DNA of 60,000 nt from Hydractinia symbiolongicarpus (taxonomy: Eukaryota; Cnidaria; Hydrozoa; Anthoathecata; Hydractiniidae). The stretch spans positions 22,880,501 to 22,940,500 of the forward strand of contig NC_079880.1 in NCBI RefSeq assembly GCF_029227915.1, written 5' to 3'. The translations under genes and the position numbers were made by a program. Under the pieces are notes generated by a model, which made no database searches, was not told the DNA's origin, and saw only the letters and a list, made by a program, of their open reading frames with translations. Each line of letters begins with the position of its first letter. The stretch's first letter is position 1. Positions 48,724 to 55,789 of this stretch are shown here, in pieces.

Positions 48724-49707
48724 TCACCAACCTTGCACATAATCAGGAGGTAATTCTGTATCTTCAGGTATTAACATCAATTCCTCTTTTACAAAAGCCC
48801 GTCCGGGTCCGTCTTGAACATAGTACATTACACGGTTACCAGGTTGCGCTATTACCTCACGCAATCTATATGTGTTTTTCGACCATATTCTATCGGTTGC
48901 CCGTCTCCGCCCATCATCATGCTCTTCACCAGGTTGTAGTAGATATCTATACAGGCCATCCTTAGGTAATTCTACTTCAGGTGGATAGCTCTCTTGATTA
49001 ACCAGAGGCACCTCTTTCATTATAATAGCATCTTTTGGCTTCATATCAATCATCTGCGTCTTTGTATCGTTTAGCCTATCAATCAGTTTATACAGATGCT
49101 TAACCCATGTAGATGATACCTTTTCCGAATCATTCAGTTCTTGAGCATCTTGTATTTTGAATAAATTTTCGGCAAGTATCTTGTTCAACGCCTCAACAAA
49201 AGCTGTGTGTGTATGCTTATATTTTGTAGTCGCTCTTTTAATTTCAACCTTATGCTTCTCCAACAGCTTTGATACATCTGCCTTGAATTCTGAACCGTTA
49301 TCACATTGGAAAGTTTTCGGATAAGTTAATGGTCCTGCCTTGTAGATGTCCTCAATCATAGCGGCAACCTCTTTGGCTTTCTTAGTCCTCAAAGGTCGGG
49401 CTACCTTGTATCTGGAAGCAGCATCGATTCCCGACAAAATGTACTTATATTTATTACCATGCAGTATGTCACCGGGCATGTACAATAAATCGAATTGATG
49501 TAAATCATTAGGGGTGGTAACTTCATAATGTGGTCTTTCAACATGTTTTGGAGCGGGTAAATGTACTTGCCAAAATGCTTGTTTTGATAGCCACTTCTTA
49601 ACCTCCTTTGGCCCGAAGCCGAATCCTCTTAAGCTCTGAACAGCCTTTTGTCCTTTCCATAAATTTTGAGGTTGATAGTAAGTCTCTTGAAGTTTAGAGT
49701 TTGACAT
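48724..49707 (-). CDS. Polinton retroviral-type integrase (rve, DD35E), 327 aa
   Basis: Inserts the element into host DNA and makes the short target duplication. The core has D73 (HQFDLLYMPG), D136 (QCDNGSEF) and E172 (FVEALNK), with exactly 35 residues between the last two, as in retroviral-type integrases. The first ~60 residues lack an obvious HHCC zinc motif. The C-terminal ~100 residues include a basic, aromatic stretch (DRIWSKNTYRLREV), probably a DNA-binding or chromodomain-like region. It is full length and intact. Confidence 0.95.
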   Translation of the reverse strand: MSNSKLQETYYQPQNLWKGQKAVQSLRGFGFGPKEVKKWLSKQAFWQVHLPAPKHVERPHYEVTTPNDLHQFDLLYMPGDILHGNKYKYILSGIDAASRYKVARPLRTKKAKEVAAMIEDIYKAGPLTYPKTFQCDNGSEFKADVSKLLEKHKVEIKRATTKYKHTHTAFVEALNKILAENLFKIQDAQELNDSEKVSSTWVKHLYKLIDRLNDTKTQMIDMKPKDAIIMKEVPLVNQESYPPEVELPKDGLYRYLLQPGEEHDDGRRRATDRIWSKNTYRLREVIAQPGNRVMYYVQDGPGRAFVKEELMLIPEDTELPPDYVQGW

Positions 49708-49803
49708 GTTTTATTTATGCACACCTTTATTTATCTCCTTTTTGTTATGATGTGTTACGATAAAAGTGCTTAAAGTTTTTATATTTATTATATATATATT
49801 AAG
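49708..49803. promoter_or_regulatory. Divergent intergenic promoter region
   Basis: An AT-rich 96-bp gap between the divergent starts of the integrase and SAP genes, with gataaataaa towards the integrase and a tatatatatatt run towards the SAP gene. Confidence 0.4.
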
Positions 49804-50100
49804 ATGTCAGACATGAATACCGATACCGATCTACATTGCGATTCCACCGTACCCGAATACAAATTGATGAAACTGAGAGAGTTGCGAGAGGTTGCCAAAT
49901 CCCGCGGAATTAAGTATATCGTGGGTATGAGAAAGGCTAAACTGGTTGAGGTGATTGAGAAGAATGACCTCGACCCATCCTACACCATCGATCTGGATAC
50001 CAAGAAGGAATGGTATGGATACTGTTCAAGGTGGAGGTCGAAAAACAGGGAGGCATATCTAAAAGCTCAAAAACGTTATAACGACAAAAGATCCAAGTGA
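49804..50100 (+). CDS. Small SAP/HeH-like DNA-binding protein, 98 aa
   Basis: Residues about 21-53 (KLMKLRELREVAKSRGI, then GMRKAKLVEVIEKND) have the helix-loop-helix pattern of SAP/HeH or Rho-N modules, which bind DNA. A strongly basic, aromatic tail follows (EWYGYCSRWRSKNREAYLKA). Similar modules start the RING gene and the polymerase, so this may be the stand-alone member of a module family. A hairpin follows the stop. Confidence 0.75.
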   Translation: MSDMNTDTDLHCDSTVPEYKLMKLRELREVAKSRGIKYIVGMRKAKLVEVIEKNDLDPSYTIDLDTKKEWYGYCSRWRSKNREAYLKAQKRYNDKRSK

Positions 50101-50114
50101 TTGAACAACCCTTT

Positions 50115-50138
50115 TTTGTTACTCAGACGAGTAACAAA
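50115..50138 (+). terminator. Perfect 10-bp hairpin after the SAP gene
   Basis: tttgttactc pairs with gagtaacaaa around AGAC, preceded by T residues. It is nearly identical to 51004-51027 after the RING gene. Confidence 0.55.
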
Positions 50139-50142
50139 TGTT

Positions 50143-50301
50143 GGTGGGTGGGTACCCATGGTGTACCGGTCACGACCCTCTAGGTGCTGGTGGGTGGGTA
50201 CCCATGGTGTACCGGTCACGACCCTCTAGGTGCTGGTGGGTGGGTACCCATGGTGTACCGGTCACGACCCTCTAGGTGCTGGTGGGTGGGTACCCATGGT
50301 G
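50143..50301 (+). repeat. 46-bp tandem repeat, 3 full copies plus a partial
   Basis: Unit starting ggtgggtgggtacccatggt; full copies start at 50143, 50189 and 50235, and a 21-bp partial copy at 50281. Each contains the palindromes gggtaccc and ccatgg. A diverged single copy lies upstream of the polymerase gene (about 51035-51075). Confidence 0.95.
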
Positions 50302-50400
50302 GAGCGATGTTGGTATCATAAACCGCGTTTTACCGCCATGGAGCAGCGCAACCCCGGGTGGTTGTCTTGCGAACGAAGCCCCTCACGATCCTCCACCCCG

Positions 50401-50456
50401 GTTTACGATTTATAAAAATGGCTTAAAGATTACAAAATCGTATATCATAGCCAAGC
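50401..50456 (+). promoter_or_regulatory. TATA-like leader with two-codon upstream ORF, RING gene
   Basis: tttacgatttataaaaatgg followed by ATG GCT TAA (50418-50426), then cttaaagattacaaaatcg up to the ATG at 50457. The same block precedes the polymerase gene at about 51164-51217. Confidence 0.6.
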
Positions 50457-50642
50457 ATGTCTTCAGGAATCGTTCTCGATTTGATACACAGTAGAGAATA
50501 TATTGATGACTTTGATCTTTTCACGGTCCCTGATTTAAGAGCCAAGCGAGGTACCTTGGCCTACGTGGATACTCGCGGCTCAGAAGGGCTGAGCTTATCG
50601 AATTACTGTTATCAACAGTACCCGCAAGATATCCCGATATGA
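50457..50642 (+). CDS. 5' frame of the SAP-RING gene, 61 aa, ends at a frameshift
   Basis: This ATG matches the polymerase start in its upstream leader. Its frame runs through an aspartate-rich start to DLRAKRG. The DNA then continues to resemble the SAP coding region of the polymerase gene, but in another frame, the one used by the RING ORF. Compared with the polymerase gene, one base is missing between 50544 and 50557. In the other frame this DNA still reads GLRGYSRLRRAELIELL (from 50558). The last residues of this frame (after about residue 30) are therefore probably not native. Confidence 0.55.
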   Translation: MSSGIVLDLIHSREYIDDFDLFTVPDLRAKRGTLAYVDTRGSEGLSLSNYCYQQYPQDIPI

Positions 50643-50980
50643 CTTTGCCGCTCGTCATAGGGATGCTGGATCTCGAAGTGACCGAATTTTCAGGACCCGT
50701 GATGAGACCAAATGTATCAGTGCCAAGACCGGTACCAGCACCGATTAGACCAGTACCAGCACGGGTTGAGGTTGATGATGAGGACGACGCAGACGATGAC
50801 ATTGATGAAGATGATAGATGTATCATTTGTCTTTCTAAACGAAAGACCGCCACCATTGTTCATGGTAGAACAGGGCATTTTTGCTGCTGTTTATCGTGCG
50901 CAAATAAATTGGAGAAGAGGGGGGATAAATGCCCTATATGTCGCGCATCAATAGATCTTGTCATTAGACAATATATTTGA
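50639..50980 (+). CDS. Polinton MDM2-type RING finger protein, 113 aa visible frame
   Basis: Likely an E3 ubiquitin ligase. Residues 23-43 are a Pro/Val/Arg linker like that of the polymerase, and 46-59 are acidic. The RING spans 61-101 with ligands C61, C64, H75, H80, C84, C87, C98 and C101. The spacing (2, 10, 4, 3, 2, 10, 2) is that of the C2H2C4 RING of MDM2/MDMX, not the C3HC4 of IAPs. IVHGRTGH and the hydrophobic C-terminal tail with Y112 also match that family, where the tail is needed for dimerisation. No SWIB/p53-binding domain is present. The true N-terminus probably lies upstream, across a frameshift, and includes a SAP module. The ATG here overlaps the stop of the upstream frame (ATGA). 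Confidence 0.85.
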   Translation: MTLPLVIGMLDLEVTEFSGPVMRPNVSVPRPVPAPIRPVPARVEVDDEDDADDDIDEDDRCIICLSKRKTATIVHGRTGHFCCCLSCANKLEKRGDKCPICRASIDLVIRQYI

Positions 50981-51003
50981 GTGGTCGGATTGTTAGGGCA
51001 TTT

Positions 51004-51027
51004 TTTGTTACTCGGACGGGTAACAAA
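51004..51027 (+). terminator. 10-bp hairpin after the RING gene
   Basis: tttgttactc pairs with gggtaacaaa (one T-G pair) around GGAC, preceded by T residues. It is a duplicate of 50115-50138. Confidence 0.55.
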
Positions 51028-51030
51028 TGT

Positions 51031-51255
51031 GATTCACGACCCTCGAGGTGCCAATGGGTGGGTACCCATGGTGTATCGATGTATGTATCACAAAGCGTGT
51101 TTTACTACAATTTAACATGGTGGTTGCCCCACAAACTAGGACACTCACGACCCTCCAACACGGTTTACGATTTATAAAAATGGCTTAAAGATTACAAAAT
51201 CGTATATCATAGCCAAACATCTTAAAGATTACAAAATCGTATATCACAACCAAGC
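51031..51255 (+). promoter_or_regulatory. Polymerase upstream region, duplicated from the RING gene leader
   Basis: Contains one diverged 46-bp repeat unit, then a leader nearly identical to that of the RING gene: tttataaaaatgg with ATG GCT TAA at 51180-51188. The stretch cttaaagattacaaaatcgtatatca is present twice in tandem (about 51184 and 51221) before the ATG. Confidence 0.65.
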
Positions 51256-54200
51256 ATGACTTCGAGAAATACAGTTGTTGAATTAAGAGCTCTCGCTAGA
51301 GAACGCGGCCTACGTGGCTACTCAAGGCTCAGAAAGGCCGATCTGATCGAATTATTGACACCCACTACTGTGTCAGCACCCGTACCCGTGCCGAGACCCA
51401 CTAGACCCGTACCCCTGCCGAGACCCACTAGACCCATACCCATGCCGAGACCCACCAGACCCGTACCCGTGCCGAGACCCACTAGACCCGTACCCCTGCC
51501 GAGACCCACTAGACCCATACCCATGCCGAGACCCACCAGACCCGTACCGGTGCCAAGACCGGTATCAGCACCCATACCAGCACCGAGACCGGGCACTAGC
51601 CAACAAGACATGGATTTGAAAAGCAAGTTGATCGAATGGAGAGACTGGTTAATAAATCATGTACCTAAGGCTATTAAGGAGAAAGCGAGCAAAGCTTTCA
51701 AAACCATGAAGGATAAGATCATGGGTTTGTATAAAAAGGGCAGTGGAGAGGAAGAGGTGGAGGAGGTGGAGGAGGAGGAGGAGGAGGAGGAGGAGGAGGA
51801 GGAGGAAAACCCCTATACCCCCATTGAAGAAGCTTTTGTAGGTTCATACAAACGTTTCAAAATAAACTCGGATGGTGGGAAGAATGTCAGGGTCTTTCTC
51901 GAAAAGGTCGAGCACGTCGTAAATAGGTTGATGAGTGACGTGCTAGGGCAGAAGAAGTCGCTGAAGACTCAGGCGACCTTGTGGGTGAAGTGGGTAAGGG
52001 AGGACACCAGCTCGACCGATGCCCCGTGTGTACATGTCGATAAAGCTTTCAATAGCTATATGGAGATACTGCACGCCCACGATGACATTTCTGATGTTTT
52101 CGATCGGATGTGTAATAAGATAATCGAGCAGATTGAAAACCCTGCTCTACCCGCCAGCGGGTTCACAATCGAAAGGATCCTACATATGCATGTGGACTTT
52201 CATAAACTGAAATTAACCAGAGGTAGTTCTTACTTGCCGCTACCCAAGAATTTCAGTGGAAAGCGATCTGTGATTAACCCTCATAACGAGGATGATGATA
52301 AATGTTTCAGATGGGCTATTATCGCTGCTCTCAATCATGATAAGATCGATAATCACCCTGAACGAATCTCAATCCTTAAGAAGCATGATAAGTATAATTG
52401 GGATGGTCTAACTTTCCCAATGGCGCTAAACAAGATAGATTTGTTTGAGAGAAGGAACTCCGATGTCGCTGTGCATGTTTTGACAAAGGATGAGGGAGAG
52501 GGTATCTACATGTGTCGCAAGTCGAAGCATCTTGACCGTAAGGAGACGGTTGTTTTGTTTTTGCTGTGTGAGGGTGATAAGAAGCACTACATTGCTGTTA
52601 AGAACTTGAGCGGTGTACTGAGCAAGGTTAACTCGAAGGATGGACATAGAGAGCATTATTGCTTGAATTGTCTCTCTGGTTTTCCAAGCGAACAGAAAAG
52701 GGATGAGCACTTTGAGTATTGCAAGAATAACGATGCCGCTAAGATTCAACTCCCTAAGGAGGGTAGCACCCTAACCTTCACCGATGGTAAGTTTCAGCTC
52801 AAAGCCCCATTCATCATGTATGCCGATTTCGAAGCTTTTACAAAAGAGTTGCCAGAAGATGAGAGAAAATGCGGATCATCCACCGAGAAAGTTGGTAAAC
52901 ATGTTCCCACCGGATTCTGTTGTTATAGTAAATATGCTCATGGTGAAGTGCCGGACCCTCTGAATCTTTACCGCGGTGAGGACTGTGTTCCGCGCTTTGT
53001 AGATCATGTAGTTTCTGAGGCGAAAAGGTTATATAACATGTTTCCTCAGAAAGCAATGGATCCACTGACGGATGAAGAGCGTGACGGTTTCAATAGAGCC
53101 AGGGTGTGCCACATTTGCATGGAAGAATTTGATGACAAGGATGACAAGGATGACATCAAGGTTAGGGATCACTGCCATTTCACCGGTAAGTTTCGTGGGG
53201 CTGCCCATCAGAAATGTAATCTGCGTTACAAGGTTCCTAATTATATTCCGGTTGTCTTCCACAATCTGAGTGGCTACGATGCGCATTTATTCATTAAGGA
53301 GCTTGCTAGGAAGTACGGAGAAGATGGTATGGGTGTAATCGCGGAGAATAAGGAGAAATATATCTCTTTCTCTACGGATGTTAAGGTTGGTGAATACACT
53401 AACAAAAATGGGGAGACTAAGGACAGAAAGATACAACTGAGATTCATAGACTCATTTAGATTTATGTCAAGCGGCCTAAGCTCCCTGGCTGACAACCTAT
53501 CAGATGATCAATGCAAAAACCTTCGAAAATTCTTCAATGGTGACGAATTCAACATAATGAGAAGGAAGGGTGTATACCCATATGAGTATGTTAACTCATT
53601 CGATAGGTTTAATGAAACTGAGCTCCCGTCAAAGGATGATTTCTACAGCAAGCTGAACATGAATGGTATCAGCGATGCCGATTATGCGCATGCCCAGAAG
53701 GTGTGGAAGGACATGAAAGTTGAAAATATGGGCGTTTATCATGATATCTATCTCAAGACGGATGTTCTGCTTCTGAGTGATGTGTTTGAGACATTCAGAG
53801 AAACATGCTTGAGAAACTACGATCTAGACCCGGCTCACTTTTACACTGCTCCGGGATTAGCCTGGAGGGCGTGTTTGAAAAAGACCAAGGTTAGTCTAGA
53901 TTTATTGTCGGATATGGAGATGGTCATGTTCATTGAGAGTGGTATTAGGGGTGGATTGTGTCAGGCTGTCCACCGCTACGCCAAGGCCAACAATAAGTAT
54001 ATGGGGGACGAGTACAACACATCGGATGGGAATTGCATGGATTTATTTGAGCAGCAGGAAATGGCTAAAACCGTGCCTTTTGTAAAAAGAAAATTGATTG
54101 AATTGAGGTACTGGTTGATGAAACATGTACCTAGGGTCATCAAGGTGAAAACTAGTAAAGCTTACAGAACCGTGAAGGATAAGATCATGGGTTTTTATGA

Positions 54201-55521
54201 AAAGGTATGTTGGGGACCGTCTGTACCGAAAGAGGAAAAACAATATACCACCAAAGCCAACACATCTGAGAGTAAGGAGATGAATAGCTATCTCCAGTAC
54301 CTAGATGCAAATAATTTGTACGGCTGGGCCATGATTCAGAAGATGCCGACCGGAGGGTTTGAGTGGGTTGATGACGTGGTTTCTGATTTTACACCCGAAC
54401 TGATTTTACAATTAGCTGTGGAAAACGGTGAAAAGGGGTACATCCTTGAGGTTGATGTTAGCTATCCACGGGAGCTTCATGATTCTCATAACGACCTTCC
54501 TTTCATGCCCGAGAGGAAGATCATTAATGGCGTCGAGAAGCTGACACCGTGTCTTTCAGACAAGAAGAAATATATCACTCATATCCGTGCGCTTGATCAA
54601 GCGTTGAAGCATGGTCTTGTTCTTGAGAAGGTTCATAGGGTCTTGAGATTTGATCAGAGTGCGTGGTTGAAGTCGTACATAGATTTCAACACTGATTTGC
54701 GTACCAAATCAACTAATGACTTCGAAAAGGACTTTTTCAAGCTGATGAATAATTTGGTCTTTGGGAAGACAATGGAGAATCAGCGAAGGCAGAAGGATAT
54801 ACGTTTGACCACCAACCAAAAGAATTATGAGAAAATGGTGATGAAGCCCAACTTCAAGGGTAGCACGTGGTTCTCGGAAACACTGATGGGCATAGAGATG
54901 TCCAAGATCAAGATCAAAATGAATAAGCCAATCTACCTGGGGCTGGCAATTCTCGACTTGTCCAAGATGGTTATGTATGAGTTCCACTATGATTACATGA
55001 GACCAAAATATGGTGTGGATGTAAAGCTTTGCTACATGGATACAGATTCATTCGTCTACCACATAAAAACCGACGACTTTTACAAAGATATCGCCGACGA
55101 TGTAGCTTTGAGATTTGACACGTCAGGGTACGATAAGAAAGATGGTAGACCCCTACCATTAGGTTTGAATAAAAAGATCATTGGGCTGATGAAGGACGAG
55201 TTAGGTGGTAAGGTAATGACCGAATTTATCGCCCTAAGAGCGAAGACCTACGCTTACAAACAGCTATGTGGTAGTGAGGATAAGAGGTGCAAGGGTGTCA
55301 AGAAGTGTGTGGTAAGGAAGACCATAGGTTTCGATGACTATAAGAGATGTCTGTCGGAGGGTGAAAATGTTTACAGGGAACAGATGACCTTTCGATCGAT
55401 TAAGCATGATGTTCATACCATAAAAACAAACAAACTAGCGCTCAATGCAGATGATGATAAGCGCATAATTATGGAGGATGGCATTACCACACTGGCTAGA
55501 GGACATTATAGACACACATAA
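51256..55521 (+). CDS. Protein-primed family B DNA polymerase with added N-terminal modules, 1421 aa
   Basis: Replicates the element by protein priming. Order: SAP-like module (5-35), Pro-Arg repeats (36-113), helical module (119-161), Glu run (165-186), a region including DDDKCFRWAIIAALNH, a C2H2-like zinc site (about 466-489). Exonuclease motifs: ExoI YADFEAF (D524, E526), ExoII HNLSGYD (N670, D675), ExoIII YLKTD (Y832, D836). An endonuclease-VII-like zinc cluster (C618, C621, C640, C654) lies between ExoI and ExoII. Polymerase motifs: A with D1017 (YLDANNLYGW), B KLMNNLVFGKTMEN (K1162, G1170), C YMDTDS (D1262, D1264). All catalytic residues are present. Odd points: residues about 936-985 repeat the 119-161 helical module between the exonuclease and palm domains, and the last codons lie within the right terminal repeat. 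Confidence 0.97.
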   Translation: MTSRNTVVELRALARERGLRGYSRLRKADLIELLTPTTVSAPVPVPRPTRPVPLPRPTRPIPMPRPTRPVPVPRPTRPVPLPRPTRPIPMPRPTRPVPVPRPVSAPIPAPRPGTSQQDMDLKSKLIEWRDWLINHVPKAIKEKASKAFKTMKDKIMGLYKKGSGEEEVEEVEEEEEEEEEEEEENPYTPIEEAFVGSYKRFKINSDGGKNVRVFLEKVEHVVNRLMSDVLGQKKSLKTQATLWVKWVREDTSSTDAPCVHVDKAFNSYMEILHAHDDISDVFDRMCNKIIEQIENPALPASGFTIERILHMHVDFHKLKLTRGSSYLPLPKNFSGKRSVINPHNEDDDKCFRWAIIAALNHDKIDNHPERISILKKHDKYNWDGLTFPMALNKIDLFERRNSDVAVHVLTKDEGEGIYMCRKSKHLDRKETVVLFLLCEGDKKHYIAVKNLSGVLSKVNSKDGHREHYCLNCLSGFPSEQKRDEHFEYCKNNDAAKIQLPKEGSTLTFTDGKFQLKAPFIMYADFEAFTKELPEDERKCGSSTEKVGKHVPTGFCCYSKYAHGEVPDPLNLYRGEDCVPRFVDHVVSEAKRLYNMFPQKAMDPLTDEERDGFNRARVCHICMEEFDDKDDKDDIKVRDHCHFTGKFRGAAHQKCNLRYKVPNYIPVVFHNLSGYDAHLFIKELARKYGEDGMGVIAENKEKYISFSTDVKVGEYTNKNGETKDRKIQLRFIDSFRFMSSGLSSLADNLSDDQCKNLRKFFNGDEFNIMRRKGVYPYEYVNSFDRFNETELPSKDDFYSKLNMNGISDADYAHAQKVWKDMKVENMGVYHDIYLKTDVLLLSDVFETFRETCLRNYDLDPAHFYTAPGLAWRACLKKTKVSLDLLSDMEMVMFIESGIRGGLCQAVHRYAKANNKYMGDEYNTSDGNCMDLFEQQEMAKTVPFVKRKLIELRYWLMKHVPRVIKVKTSKAYRTVKDKIMGFYEKVCWGPSVPKEEKQYTTKANTSESKEMNSYLQYLDANNLYGWAMIQKMPTGGFEWVDDVVSDFTPELILQLAVENGEKGYILEVDVSYPRELHDSHNDLPFMPERKIINGVEKLTPCLSDKKKYITHIRALDQALKHGLVLEKVHRVLRFDQSAWLKSYIDFNTDLRTKSTNDFEKDFFKLMNNLVFGKTMENQRRQKDIRLTTNQKNYEKMVMKPNFKGSTWFSETLMGIEMSKIKIKMNKPIYLGLAILDLSKMVMYEFHYDYMRPKYGVDVKLCYMDTDSFVYHIKTDDFYKDIADDVALRFDTSGYDKKDGRPLPLGLNKKIIGLMKDELGGKVMTEFIALRAKTYAYKQLCGSEDKRCKGVKKCVVRKTIGFDDYKRCLSEGENVYREQMTFRSIKHDVHTIKTNKLALNADDDKRIIMEDGITTLARGHYRHT
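51391..51552 (+). repeat. In-frame proline-rich repeat in the polymerase gene
   Basis: Six 27-bp units (PRPTRPVPL/PIPM/PVPV types) form two nearly identical 81-bp blocks. All preserve frame. Confidence 0.95.
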
Positions 55522-55789
55522 CACTATAATTTATAGGACACGACAGATGAGGGTGGGTAGGGACCCATTGGACGGGGAGGGAGGGGAGGGGCCCAGGGGG
55601 ACGCGGTCGGGGAGGGGGGTTTTGGGCAGATATTATAGAGCATGCCCGCTTATTTAACGTAAAGTGGTAAAGTGCACATGGATTTTATGGACTCTTCTAT
55701 CGTTGATTTAACGGGGATGATCCATGATTTGACGTGGGATAGGAAACTGCTAAGGGGGTCTGTCCTAACATTGGTATTTTCCTATCTCT
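55498..55789 (-). repeat. Right terminal inverted repeat, 292 bp
   Basis: Inverse of 40054-40345 with one difference (near 55503). It contains the stop and last codons of the polymerase. Its outer end supplies the new stop codon of the interrupted host gene (55765-55767, read on the minus strand). Confidence 0.95.

Larger units (their letters stand above)
40054..55789. mobile_element. Complete Polinton/Maverick element
   Basis: A 15,736-bp element with 292-bp terminal inverted repeats, AG...CT ends and a short target duplication. It carries the Polinton hallmark set: retroviral-type integrase (48724-49707), protein-primed family B polymerase (51256-55521), packaging ATPase (43512-44135) and a probable major capsid protein (42218-43537). 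It is less AT-rich than the flanks. Nearly identical ends and long intact frames indicate recent insertion. Two possible frameshifts (around 44437 and 50544-50557) and the lack of a visible cysteine protease are the only signs against full function. It lies inside a host coding exon. Confidence 0.97.

Noticed and set aside
51318-51626. Gly/Leu-rich minus-strand frame
   Set aside because: It is a shadow of the proline-arginine repeat of the polymerase gene.
40054-55789. Bacterial or free viral contamination as the origin of this stretch
   Set aside because: Precise terminal repeats, a target duplication and host coding frame continuity across the element show a genuine chromosomal insertion.
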